DNA of 64,000 bases, taken from assembly GCA_963922205.1 (NCBI GenBank), contig CAWUHX010000029.1, forward strand, positions 1-64,000, read 5' to 3'. The stretch is from Romanomermis culicivorax (taxonomy: Eukaryota > Nematoda > Enoplea > Mermithida > Mermithidae). Of the stretch, positions 51,559 through 63,229 are shown piece after piece; position 1 is the first letter of the stretch; each line of letters opens with the position of its first letter. A program made the position numbers and the translations under genes. Below the pieces are notes generated by a model. It was given only the letters and a program-made list of their open reading frames with translations. It made no database searches and had not been told where the DNA came from.

Positions 51559-52984
51559 TTTTAAGTCTTGGATAAGAGATCTAAAAAGGAAAAAATTAAG
51601 AACCGAAACACTGCAGGAACCACGTATCAGTTTTGACGTCAAATAATACTAACAATTGATAAAAAAGCATGTCAACTAGTTTTTATCGGAACTTCTAATG
51701 TTGGTTTATTTCACTTCCAATTTATGATAAGAAGTCAGACAATTAGATGCTGGTGGTTTCCAATTGGGTGCACCAATTCGCCTTTTCCACTTCAATCAGC
51801 TCTGCCCAATCTTAATTTGACGAAATATACGTCTGTTTTTCACTACATACTTGTAAAATGAAAAATGACACAAATACGGACTACAAAAGCTTCGGCTGTA
51901 GAACATTTCACTCGAAAATTTTGAGGCTTAGATGAATCAGCTCACAAATTTTTATTGACAATAAGAGCCAATAAAAATATGAAATAGTAACTCATTTTTC
52001 TGAGCACAGTCAGTTTAAAGGTCCTGTTATGCATCGCCGTGTTGTGTTGTAGCTTTTTTTTCCGAAAGTTGAATGCTACAATCAACTTCCTGCCACAATT
52101 ACAATAAGCTGAATGTATTTCCCTAAAGTAAACTATGTCTTTCGATGTGTATAAATTCTGACTCAGTATCAACAATGATAGTGAGATATGCAAGTTGTCA
52201 ATCGAGTCTTACTGAAACAAACTATTCTAAGTTCTCACTTCTAGACGTCAACTTCATATTAAAATAATGATTAGAAATCAACAACAGGATTGTCAAAGCG
52301 ACCGAAATCAGAACACGTTTCTGGTTGTTGGACAATGTTTCTATGGGACAGCTTCCACAAACAACTTAATATGATTTCGGCAAGAAAAAGTCTTTAAAGC
52401 CTTTTGTCATACAGAAAATTCAAATCAATAGAATTCAGGAATCACAATTTTTCTTGGATAAACTATCTCTTGCTTGTATGAAAAACACCAAAGTTAGCAG
52501 ATTAGAGAGAACAAATCTTTCAGCGAAATAATATGCAGCAAACCAGGGAACAATAAACATAAATTAAGCAACAAACTTTTATTGAAACAGAGGGACAAAA
52601 TCACATTTTGAACCATAATATCACATGTGTTATATGAAATAAGAGAAAGCTAATAATCATCATGACATATTTATGGCAGTACTAAAAACAGTAAAAACGT
52701 TATAAATAGAAACTTCTTTTCGAAAGACTACGGAAAAATTAAAACGCTGAAATCACCGGCAGTAGAAAATATTCGGCAGCGCAATATATCAAATATATAG
52801 CAACAAATGCAAGGACTGATCAGCAACGTTAAAAAACAATATAAGACGATAAAAATTTAAAAGCGGTGATAAGAACAGGATGGCTTTTTGAAATATCTCT
52901 ACAGGCTACAATCAAAAACTATGTCAAATTTCTCTTCTAAACAGAAGTGAATTTCTTTAAACTTACAATTTTGCGCAAACTTAC
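51559..52984. other. Intergenic, partial MITE-1 only
   Basis: A half copy of MITE-1 lies at about 51829-51956 (GTCTGTTTTTCACTACATAC then AATGACACAAATACGGACTA). Otherwise nothing is recognised. Confidence 0.4.
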
Positions 52985-53109
52985 TTTTCCAATAAAATTT
53001 TCCTCAATATTACATACAATCCGGTGATCGTGCTTGCTTGTACGCTCTTGTCAAACACTTGAACCAGATGTGAATATTCCTTCCGGTCACGGTAGTTGAA
53101 AAAAGCCAT
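52985..53109 (-). CDS. Putative first exon, 41 codons, unknown protein
   Basis: ATG opens a frame reading MAFFNYRDRKEYSHLVQVFD and KSVQASTITGLYVILRKILL, and ends at GAAAA|GTAAGT. Codon usage and charge pattern look like a real protein. It lies 157 bp downstream of the DNMT3 stop on the same strand and 1.4 kb upstream of the SLC35B4 start. A next exon with the right phase could be TTTCAG|CGTTTTAATTTTTCCGTAG near 52755, giving a 48-residue protein, but this is weak. No family is recognised. Confidence 0.4.
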
Positions 53110-53265
53110 CAACACTCACAAAATAGATGTGAATAACAAACAATAAAAAGTAAACATAAAGATAAATAAGTATAAGATTTTACCCAAATAAACAGCGACT
53201 AGGAAACCATTTCGGAACTCGCGATAGGGAAAACCCCAATTCTAAAAAAGAACCGTAAGGAAAAA

Positions 53266-56200
53266 TCAAGCAGGATTTTTGAGTTTGAAAAAATTTTGTA
53301 ACGGCCGTAAAATTTGCTTAATAACTGGAACAGTCCAACCTTGACCGATCAGCTTTTGTCGCTTAGCTGGCGTCAAACCTCCGACATCTGTGTAATGCCG
53401 CGGCAAACCAAAAAGTCTGAAAGATAGAAAAATTATGATGAAAACGAAATGATGGACAGTGCATCATGTTAAGATTGGGGAAAATGATGTCGCAAGTACT
53501 AATGTCCCAGGCACCAGCACCGGCGCAGGTGCTATGGTATCTGGCACCAGCAGAAGCCACCGGATTTGGCACCGGCAATTACTTTGAATATTACATACAT
53601 GTCGATGAGCATAACACATACTTAGATACAAAAAATATCAAAATGACATTGAAATTGATTTTTTTGCATAATTCATAATCAACTTTCACAATCCTCCAAT
53701 TTTTGAGCAAATACACCAAAATTTAAAGATTTTTGGGCAATACCCTTGTCATAGATGGTGCCATTGGTACTGAATAAACGTTCGCTAGATATACTTGCAG
53801 GCAGGGCACATAAGATTCATCGCTTTGCAAGCAAATGATATTCATTCTTCTTAATTTTCCAATGGTCCAATGGATTTGTTCCGCAGTTCACTGATCACTT
53901 CCTGATTTTTGTGTTCCATATCAGCCAAAATGTAGTCAATTGCTAAACACTCTATTGAATCTATATCTTGTACCGAGGATCAAGCAAAGTCGACATACAA
54001 TGAGGCAACCTGTTCCCGCTACTCGGGGCTTCAGTAAAAGTTAGGCTCGGTCCGGGACTTGAACCCGGGACATGGGACATTGCGGCTACAGTCCGCACGC
54101 TCTAACCAACTGAGCCAACCGAGCAGCGGTAAAGGCGCTCTCTTTTTGCAATAATTCGTAGTTGAGGTCTCAACACAATAACTATTTTTTTTGTTCCATG
54201 TCAGCCAGCATATAATCAATTGCTAAACACTTTATTCAATCTTATTGGTAATTATTGAAGAAACAGATCTTGTACAGAGGGTCAAGCAAAGTCGACATGC
54301 AATAACTGATTTTTGTGTTCCATGTCAGCCAGCATGTAATCAATTGCTAAACATTTTACTCGATCTTCCTGGTAATTATTGATTTGTTACCAAGGGTCAA
54401 GCAAAGTCAATATGCAATAACTGACTTTTGAGTTCCATGCTTGGGCGCCAGCACCAGCAAAAAACGTGACAGTGGGACATCCCTAGCGGGAAAAAGCCCG
54501 AATAATGAATAAGAACAACATGAACATAATCTAAGCATATTAATCACGAGATTAAATTTTGCTTTAATCATATCCATCAACAACCAAGCAATCTATTCTC
54601 TTGGCAGATTTATTCGAACTATTTTTGAATGTTTACAACAAATTTTGATTAGTTGCATCGATGATGAAAACGAAAATTCATTTCTTTGCGTGAGATTTTC
54701 GTAATTTTTTCAAGAAAAGTCACATCGGTTTTTAAATTAATTTCTCATCAGTGTTATTTTTACGTCAAAAAATTACGTTTCGAGTTCCGTCGGCCATAAA
54801 GTATCCGGTTTTCCTTCCATGGAAACAGGATGGATAGAATGTGATTTTCCTTGCTTCAAACTGTTCGTTCGAGTGGTCACAGTTCTAACTTTTTGGACCT
54901 AAAATGGAACTGAGAATAAAACAAAGCGACTAACCACAGAAGAAAATCATAAAAGAGAGAAGAAATGTTACAGGAATGAACGTTTCAATTGCTCAAATTT
55001 GTCAATGACCAGCGCTTTTTCAAGAACCCCCATATTCGAAGGATGTACGGAGTTCATAATCACTACATTGAAAAATTACTTACTAAAGCTACACGACCGC
55101 ATTCCGGAGTCAAAATATCTCTGATACATGGCGATTTCAAATTCGACGGCGCGATATAACTGAAAAGTGAGCTTCAAGATTAACCAATGGGATAATGAGA
55201 ACTTTTATTGAATCGATTTTAATGATTCGCGTTAATTTTCGCTTTTTAATATCCTTGATTCTGAACAATCTAAATTTTCTCACTTGTACATTCCGGGTAT
55301 GTTACCCCAAAAATATCGAGCGCGATTTTGAGCCGAAAAATGGCAAGAATCGTACAACGCAGGATTACGCTTAAAGTCAACAAAACAGTTTTCAAGATTT
55401 TTTTCTCGATTGAATAAAATCTTACTCCTAGAAATCTGTCAATAACGCTACGATACTCCATACGCATACTAGCAACGTTTTCAAACAACCAAAAAGTGTT
55501 ACGACTTTTACGATTATTCAACTGTATAACCGTTTGCAAAATTCGATAATATTCGAAAAACAGAATACCCGTTCCAGACGGATCTAAAATAATTTGAGTT
55601 CAATTTTTGGGTGGAATACGTAATTCATGGATTGTATTAAGAAACTTGATCATGTTAGCTTTGTTACCTACCATATAAACCTTTTCTTTTAGGGTTAGCT
55701 ATGCTAACATCGTTACAAGGGGATCCGCCAATCACTAGGTCAATAGGAGAGATGGATCTCAGCTAAAATGGACTGAATCTACGTAGAACAGCGATACGAC
55801 AAATCGTTCGCAAATTAAACTACTCACTTTGTCTAAATTTATATTACGAACGTCACCCAAGTAAACGATCGACGATTTAGCATGATTAACTTTAGAAACT
55901 AGAGCAGCTTCGTCGTCGATTTCCGATGAATAATAGACATCGATATCGATCGACAACTGGTCGAGAACAACTTTAGCTGGAAAAAACTATTTGCACTAGT
56001 GATGTGTAAAGTTTCAGCTACCTGTACCGGCTCGGTACCAGCGTAAAAGTCAGCCGGTACTGGTATCACTTATACATATGTGAAAACAAACGATACTCAA
56101 GTCGTGTTACAAGATGATGAACTGAAATGTTGCTACAAAGTATTCTTTACAATAGTAAACTCCAGAGGTCCCCAAGGTCGTAAATTCAGGTAGGGGTAAA

Positions 56201-59200
56201 ATCGTGAATTTTAAGGGTAGTACTAGACATATGCCGCGCGCCATACCGTGACCTTTTTCTTTTTGCTCTCAATTTTATTGCGGAGCGGGTGGTGTGGGTA
56301 CTTTGACCACAAAACAATTCTCACTTACAACTTACAAACATGAATCATGCCCCTACTTTACGCCTTTAACGTCAAAAAACGTTCAATATTTCAACCCCAT
56401 TTTCCATCTCCTAATCGTTCAACTTGAATGTAGTAATTATACGCAGAGAATGGTCAGACTTGTGAACATTGTCAATCCTGCACATTTCAAAAATCGGACA
56501 CAACATATTTTTAGAAACATTATTTGCACCAGCATCATGAGTATGAGCACATTCCGCCACTAATAAGCGTTGCAACAGTGCCTCCAATATGAGGTGCTGA
56601 TGCCGAATGGGGCTTCAATCACAATTAATTGTGAATCACGAGTTTGAAACCAGGTACCATTCTTGCACTCATGTGCATCCGCGTCAACGGACCTCGGATG
56701 TCTCAACTCAAAGCAGGAAAGTATGCCACTGCTTGGGTGGAGGAAAGTATGCCACAGCTTGGGTGCGCACAGAAGACCCAATGCAGAAGCTGGAAAAAAA
56801 GAAAGCAGAAGATGAAGAGGAAGAATTTTACGAACATAATGTTTTTCTTCCCAAGGGGCGATGTTTTGATAGATCACATATTTACATAACTCATTATTTC
56901 ATCTCCCAATTATACATAAAATGATATTCTACAAGTAGTATATATAAATGTGCTGATATCCTTTCCTAAAAATCGCTATATGGCACAGAAGTTGCATACT
57001 TTTCCACTATCATCTGCTCGGTAAATGTCTCAAAAAGACCAGAGAGTAATTCCTCTCAAGCACACACTGTGCAATTTTTCTCGAATTACTATACCCTACT
57101 GAGGATGAGGTCTACCAAATTTTTTTGCAATAGTGAGGTGTTTTTACCGGAGTAGTAAATGAATTTTCAAATCTAAGACCGGGTTAATACCCCCCCCCCA
57201 TGGGGTGCTCTGGTACACTCTGACTTGTCATCTTTTTAGGAGCATTTCTGAAAAAATTATTTGATGAAAATCTGTATAAATTTGCAGATTCGATCACCTA
57301 AAGAAAATTAACGTCCATCAAAGTATTTTTCAATTTTCCAAAAATTTGGATTTGACGATTCTCAGGTTTAAATTTTCATCTTATCACAAGGCTTTCCCGA
57401 GGAATGTGAATTCAGTATGTCAATGCAGGCAATCAAAATTCAAGCTTTTTAAGAGAAAAATATCCTACCGAACTGCATTATCGGATATGATCATCAAGAA
57501 AATAGATGTACGATGAGAAACTGTTTATCTATACCAGCAAACGCACAGAAAGTTTAACAGTAGGTCAGCAAAAATAATGGATATGGTTTTGAAATCAGCA
57601 TGAAGCTTAATCGCAAACAGCCAGCATGAAGCTAAATCGCAAGCAGACGTACTCACAAAAAATTAGTTTACACCAAAAAAGTTTAAATATATTTCCGTCA
57701 TAAACTTTAATGGTATTGCGTTATGGTAAAACTACAGGTACCCACAAAAACATGATACCGTGATATCACTAATTTGCCCAAATTAACTAACTTTCGAGTG
57801 AAGCCAACTCCTAATTAAATGTGTTTTTTGTTTGTGCAGCTTGAATCTGAATTGAATTTTCAATGTTTCATTCAGCAGATTTTTACGCTATAGGAAAAAG
57901 GAATACTTCAATCTCACGGGCCAACACAGCTGAATGTGATTTACAGATGAATCCTGGATATGTATCTCAAGCATTACCTGTAGCCAAACCATCGAACAAA
58001 GACAGCACGCGTATTTGCTTTTTGACTGTTGGAACGAGTGATAAATCAAGATCCTAAATACAAAAACAATCAAAAGATGTAAAAACGTTCATCCGAACCT
58101 TACATCAGCAATGTTAACAGTTTTAAACATTTCCAGGAGACGCGCTTCACATTCTTTTCTTGGTTTTAAAAGCGTTGTTTCGATCATGGCGCACAAATAA
58201 CAATACCAAGGATCAGTTTGCATAATCTGGCAGGTGAAGAATAAGCGCAGTAGGTATTTTCTTCTTTAAATATATATTTCATTAATCATCAGTAAATCAA
58301 CGCATACTTTTTCGAGAGCATCGAGTGAATCGTATGCTGCAATGCAATTTTGGCAGAACACGCTGAATAGAAAAGCTTCCTAATAAAATTAACTAAATTT
58401 TAACAATTCTTTCACTTTGGACAGTTCATATTATCGCAAATAATCAAATCACCACCTTCGCAACATATCGAGCAATGTTCCTGAAAATGGCGTTAAAAAT
58501 TAAACAAAGGTTACATATATAGTTTTAAGATGCGTTTACCTTCTTCCCATCTTGGTCATATACGAAACAAACTTCTTTGTATAAATCCTAAATATAACAA
58601 TTGTTCTAAATATATGCAAAGTTAATCTAATCACGCACTAACTGTGCAATTCGAGCACAAATTTCCCTCAACGAGTGGATGTTCCGTGTAGATTTTATCG
58701 CTTTCCCCGCACGCCAAACAATATAGGTCAAGCTCATCTGGAAAGACGCTAAAGGAAGTGACTTATTGGACGAGACTTTGATGGGTCAAATATTATTGAA
58801 TCGAAATGGAGGGAAAACATTAGAAACCGAACCGACTTTTCTGCGGAGCATAATCGGCGGCATTTGTATTCTGATAAAAGATGGAAGATCCGATGGACGA
58901 ACGAGATGTGAACGAATTATCCGATATTGAGTCATTTTCAACAACCTCGATATTGCTGCTGCTCGTAGTCGTATCTGAAGATCAAAAACAAACAATTTTA
59001 TTCCAGGAAACTTATCGACTAACCAGCATCCGATGAATTGTGCGAATGAGTCGTGCGTTTTCTAGGCTGCAAATTTCTGATAACTTTTAAGCGATCGATA
59101 ACGAATGGTGGAAAAATGGTCGACAAATATGTTTCGTCTAAGAACGCAAAAAAAACATCCTTTTATAAATAAGATTGACAGAACGCCAAAGAAAGAAAGA

Positions 59201-61321
59201 TCGCGATGTTGAAAGCTTAGAAATGGATTTTGTTTCGGAAAACGGAGCCATTAGATGTTATTGAATTAAGAACAGCTCTAGAACCTGTCATATATTACGG
59301 CGACCTGAGAAAAATGTTAGCTCGTAGTTTGAAAATGGTCTTTTGGATCAAAAATGTCACTTTTTATCATGCTTCACTAAATTTACCCTAATTTCGGAAA
59401 CTATACCGGAATATAGCAAAATAGCATGTGAACTGTTTCTGTTTTCATACCGCTTACTCCTATGCAAAACCTCATTAACCGGACTCCACACTACAAGTAT
59501 GATGAGAACTTTTTTGTATGGCTAGATACAAAGAATAAATCAAGTTCTAATTACAAAAAGATCGATTAGGATGACAGCTTGAATTCGAAACAAACAAAAA
59601 CGCATTCAAATATTCCCCATTATTATATTAGCATAAAAATTGTCACGGATTCAAGTTCTGAGGAGTTTAAAACGACAGCTAAGGTACTGTCCACAGGTAG
59701 AGTAATAATAATTAGCGACTGATTTTCCTTACCATTTAATTGTTTAGTAGTCAGATATTTGACTGGTTTCGTAGCATGCTTCAAATGATCTCGATGACCT
59801 TTAGGTTTAAAGCGTTTTAAAGCCCAATCCAATGGGTCTTCGCTAAAGCTAGCACCAATTTGTCTAGCGTACAACTGTAAAAACTCATAAACATTCCAAT
59901 TCAGTATTTTGAAATACGTTGGAAACGAACTTCAACGGCTTTTTGAACCGAACCAATATAGCTTTGCGACCCACCGACTCGAAAACAATGACTAAAGTAC
60001 TCAGACAGCGGCCGGATATTGATCGGCTCTACCTGATAAGACAAGTACTTATAATTAAAACTCGATGATAGTTAAAAATTAAATTGTCTGGAGCATACAT
60101 GCACAGCATAGAAATTCTGCTGGGGGTCAGCCAGACCAGGGGTGGAACACAATTTTTTTTCGTTCATGATAACGAAAAGAAAGGTATTCTAACGTCAGAG
60201 ATGTAGAATATTTATCTTAGAATGCACTTATTAAAGTTATAATGTTACTCCTTTGGGATCAAGTATGCCTTGTTTAGAAAAATTGTTAAACTACAGCATC
60301 ATTTCCATTTTTATGACGACTTTCTCTTCTCTCTTGCTCATTTTTCTTCATCAATTTCTCAATTATTGCTGGGGGCGTCAAATCTGCTGGGGGTCAGCAA
60401 GAATCTGCTGGGGGTCAAAACCCCCAAACCCCCCCCCACATGCGTGTATGGTCTGGAGGTTCAGAAGGATGCAGCGAAATATTCTCAAATACAATTTTAA
60501 GCAATTCGAGCAGAACCTCTAAAACTAATGCGAAAAGATCCTTTCATAGAGCGTGAGGACACGATATTTTTCACTTTTTTTGTTGCACAATAATTTTCAA
60601 GCACCAAGTTGTATTTTGAAATAAATTTTCTATAATGATCAAGTAATTTCGACTCACGTCCGAAATTCTATTATCACCGAGCCAAAAAATCCAAAAATTG
60701 TTGTTACGATCATAGCCACATATTTTCGGATCGATCAACAAACCGGGCCACCAAGGAGCTCGATTGGATAAGCGCCCGAAAACCACATCGCCAATTGTCT
60801 GCAATTAAGTTTCATCCAAAACACAGAGAGAAGTTTCAGTACAGAAATCTGACTTTTCAATCGATTTTAAATTTCAGTCAAATGAAACTGTACAGACTTT
60901 CGTTATTCTTGATCGCTTTGTAATACACCAAGTCATGTATAATTATGAAAAATACGGAACACGCATAATTTATTGAGACCGAAGGCTTATTTATACATGC
61001 CTTTTTCGATGGGAGGGAAAATGTTCCGCTCGGTTGGAGATTACCGTCAATCGTTTTCCGCAAAATTTCAGCTATACTTTCCGACCGAAAGTGGATTTTG
61101 AGGCTGAACGTTCCAAGCTGTTGTTGATCAGTTCCGTTCCGTCGGAAAAGGCATGTACAAATCAGCCTTAAGATAAAAGCTTTTGAATAACTTACTAGAT
61201 GGTCGCGGCGCTCATGTCCAATAAGTTCCGAAAGTGATAAGTCGTCGGTAGACTGTGAAGTCGGCGGTCTAGTGACTGAATGATGTAATTTTCGATGAGC
61301 TCTCTTCTGTCCTACCTTCAT
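53266..61321 (-). CDS. DNMT3: DNMT3 de novo DNA (cytosine-5) methyltransferase, complete, 19 exons, 688 aa
   Basis: This nuclear enzyme transfers methyl groups from S-adenosylmethionine to cytosine C5. Exons in transcript order: 61196-61321, 60658-60798, 59931-60032, 59733-59874, 59024-59137, 58828-58974, 58643-58737, 58540-58587, 58416-58480, 58308-58362, 58104-58226, 57978-58053, 55828-55976, 55672-55762, 55426-55583, 55284-55369, 55084-55159, 54777-54898, 53266-53416. They total 2067 nt with every phase consistent. Domains: basic N-terminus (1-42), PWWP (about 43-150), ADD zinc-finger domain (about 258-375), catalytic domain (about 398-688). Length is close to the short vertebrate DNMT3A2 isoform. 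Exon 6's donor (TTCG|GTTTCT) is weak, and an alternative at A|GTCGGT would change a few residues. The start is the first in-frame ATG; an upstream exon cannot be excluded (see 63838-63932). Introns are 49-185 bp except five of 397-2001 bp (introns 1, 2, 4, 12, 18); four of those hold transposon or repeat sequence. Confidence 0.96.
53920..54440. repeat. ~125-bp tandem repeat
   Basis: TTCCATGTCAGCCAGCATGT, AATCAATTGCTAAACA and GGTCAAGCAAAGTCGACATG recur three to four times at about 53920, 54195, 54320 and partly 54430. The first unit is interrupted by the tRNA-like sequence. Confidence 0.75.
54045..54124 (-). tRNA. tRNA or tRNA-like pseudogene, anticodon uncertain
   Basis: It folds as a cloverleaf of 80 nt. 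Acceptor GCTCGGT/ACCGAGC pairs perfectly (7 bp). D arm is GCTC...GAGC with AGTTGGTTA, the T arm CCGGG-TTCAAGT-CCCGG. Internal promoter boxes look intact, and TTTT follows five bases downstream. The anticodon arm can be TGCGG-ACTGTAG-CCGCA, which would give TGT but has C at position 33, with a 12-nt variable region. Alternatively GGACTGTAG...GTCC resembles an intron-containing tRNA-Tyr. The unusual arm and location within a transposable element favour a pseudogene or tRNA-derived repeat. Confidence 0.6.
55997..57771. mobile_element. hAT-like insertion filling DNMT3 intron 12
   Basis: It begins TAGTGATGTG and ends with the inverse of TAGTGATATC, each followed by a GGTACAGG/CCTGTACC-type word. 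Flanking ATTTGCAC (55989-55996) and ATTTGCCC (57772-57779) match at 7 of 8 positions, an 8-bp target duplication. It is 1.78 kb of the 2.0-kb intron and ends 20 bp from the exon-13 boundary at 55976. It has no transposase. Confidence 0.7.
58104..58737 (-). other. DNMT3: DNMT3 ADD domain exons
   Basis: Exons 7-11 encode a GATA-like finger ([16 protein letters not shown] with CSNC) and a PHD-like finger ([33 protein letters not shown]). All expected Cys pairs are present. In vertebrates this domain reads unmethylated H3K4 and autoinhibits the catalytic domain. It is spread over five small exons separated by introns of 53-81 bp. Confidence 0.93.
59733..60798 (-). other. DNMT3: DNMT3 PWWP domain exons
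   Basis: Exons 2-4 encode [20 protein letters not shown], with P-W-W-P exactly preserved, then [16 protein letters not shown], then [12 protein letters not shown], then [13 protein letters not shown], which matches the EWALGGFQPSG-type end of the vertebrate domain. In other animals this module binds methylated H3K36 and DNA. The aromatic-cage residues W-W and the W in WLGD are present. Confidence 0.95.
60095..60445 (+). repeat. Dispersed ~360-bp repeat in DNMT3 intron 2, copy 1
   Basis: It begins TGCACAGCATAGAAATTCTG CTG and includes TTGTTAAACTACAGCATCAT and GGGGGTCAGCAAGAATCTGC, ending in a C-rich tract. The second copy is at 63230-63615 in the same orientation. Confidence 0.8.
60982..61171. 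mobile_element. MITE family 2 copy in DNMT3 intron 1
   Basis: The ends AAGGCTTATTTATACATGCC and GGCATGTACAAATCAGCCTT are inverted. The core CTCGGTTGGAGATTACCGTC and CTTTCCGACCGAAAGTGGAT is shared with the copies at 42405 and 31861/37580. Confidence 0.8.
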
Positions 61322-62330
61322 GAGGAGTGTTGCCTATCACGGTAAGGTGATTAAGCAATGCGTGGGAAGCTCGACGACAGGCTAATTTCTCTTCTCTCCC
61401 TACCGAAATAGACCGCGCACAGTCGTTGAAAAATGAACAAATTATTTATTGATCAATTATTGCGCCGTCGACCTGTATAATTTCATCAGCCGGTTTGATC
61501 GGCTGCAAGAATAGCAATTGACCAGTGCTTCAGTGGGCTAAAAAAGTTCAATGAGGAGGGATTATCAACCGAGACAAAAAAATACAACTATAATTAAAAT
61601 CTTCTCATAAACACTTATTCCGTAGCGCATGGTCAGCCACGTAGAATAACTGGCCTGCCATCGAAAAATGGCAAATAGGGGAACTTCTTGATTGGTTACT
61701 ACTCACATATAGTTGAAAAACCTAGGCAGTAAATGCTCATGAGCCTAAAAACTATAAGTAGTAAATGGGGAGTAAAATTTATTGTGGGCGCCAAACGTAC
61801 AGAATGAATTTCACCATCGGTGATACCATAAATAATAACTTTGATACTATTTGAGGTCAAATGGAAGCGTGAAAAAAATGATGAAATTTGAACGATCGGT
61901 TTAAATTCTGTGAAGACTCAAGTATCAAAGATGATGGAAGATGTGAGATGACGAAAAAAGCTCGAATTTGGTGACTACAATCAGGGCCAAAGCAAGGAAT
62001 TTTTAGAGGAGGGCGGACTGAGTAAAAAAAGCGCAAGGAAAATTTTCACGTTTTTACATTCTGAAAGGCTGCAAAATGAATTTTCATAACAATGAAAATA
62101 AATCGGAATCTTCCTTATCTCAGCGCGTAGCGCGGGGAAAATTTTCGGATTTTTGTTTTCCAAAATGCTGGAAAATGTATATTCGCAGTGGATAGAAGCT
62201 CTAAATTTATAGTCTTAGAATGACGTTTTATCGTTTTTCAATTGCAGGATCTGAAGGTTCACGTTTCAGAACGTTTAGAAAACTTCAATCGAAGCGAGAG
62301 AATAAAATTCTGAGAAGTGATGAAAAATCT
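61322..62330. other. Region upstream of DNMT3 start, nothing recognised
   Basis: No exon or promoter element can be supported. Confidence 0.35.
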
Positions 62331-62339
62331 CAATTATCA

Positions 62340-62910
62340 GCAAAATATTGACTCTTAACTAAATTAGTAAAAAAGAGATGAAGTAGTTCAATTGATAGAA
62401 ACTGATGAAGGTTAATTAGTAAGTGGAAGTAGATATGCCAATGGTCGCGCATGATAAAAAGTAATGACTGATACACTCATGACCGGAGCGAAGTGCCCGA
62501 AAATTGACGTTTTGACCTTCTGAAGTTCATCAAAATGAATCTTCTCTGTTTTGAACTAAAAAATTTTTTTCCTCTTATGAGAACCATGCGATTTTGAACT
62601 GGAAAATTTTGTTTCCTTGTGAGAACTATGCCCAAAATTTTTTTCTCATTTAAAATTTTTTTTCCTCAAAAGACCCCATTTGAAGAAAAAATGGTGCTCC
62701 AAGCTAGACGAGAGAAAAAATCGTAGATATTGATGGAAAATCTCATTTATTGAAAAAATGTTGGCTTGTAAACTAATAAAAAAAGAGATGAGGTAATTCA
62801 GTTGATTGAAACTGCTGAATGTTAATTAGTAAGTGGAAGTAGATATGCTGATGGCCACGCCTGATAGAAAACAATGGCTGTTATACTCATTGACCGGCGC
62901 AAAGCACCGG
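62340..62910 (+). repeat. Direct repeat, two diverged copies ~418 bp apart
   Basis: GTTAATTAGTAAGTGGAAGT AGATATGC occurs at about 62412 and 62820, preceded by AAAAGAGATGA and followed by CTCAT(T)GACCGG. Each copy is about 150 bp. Confidence 0.75.
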
Positions 62911-63229
62911 ATAATTTTGAGATTTTTCTCCGTGATAGACACGAAATCGATATAAAGGCCTTAACTACAATAATCAGACTGCGACTATTAATCTGTAAGG
63001 CTTAGGGGCATAGCGTTGAGTCTAAAAGGGGCAGTAGCAGAGACACTTAGGCGGGCACGAAGCGCCTAGGCTCTTTGAATTTTATGGGTTTAGACCATTA
63101 CATGTGATTGAGGGGAGCAGTGTCATAAGAAAGGCCCTAGAAATCGACAGCCATAGGGCAACCCATTGGGTAATCCTCCCATAGGATTTTATAATCCGAT
63201 GGCTGACCATATGCTAGTCATAGGGACTA

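Larger units (their letters stand above)
53497..54485. mobile_element. hAT-like element in DNMT3 intron 18
   Basis: The ends TACTAATGTCCCAGGCACCA GC and the inverse of GCACCAGC...GTGGGACATCCCTA correspond (ATGTCCCA shared). The element is 0.99 kb. Target duplication is not clear. It contains a ~125-bp tandem repeat and a tRNA-like sequence. It has no transposase. Confidence 0.6.
53266..58053 (-). other. DNMT3: DNMT3 catalytic domain exons
   Basis: Exons 12-19 carry the C5-methyltransferase motifs in order: motif [12 protein letters not shown] (SAM binding), motif II-like [16 protein letters not shown], motif [15 protein letters not shown] with catalytic Cys477 (codon at 55715-55717), motif VI WLFENV (Glu526), ARYFWGN, the target-recognition loop [20 protein letters not shown] and WTVPVIKQI near the C-terminus. 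No key residue is missing, so the enzyme is predicted to be active. Confidence 0.95.

Noticed and set aside
57189..57200. Poly-C run
   Set aside because: A simple homopolymer inside the hAT-like insertion, too short to interpret.
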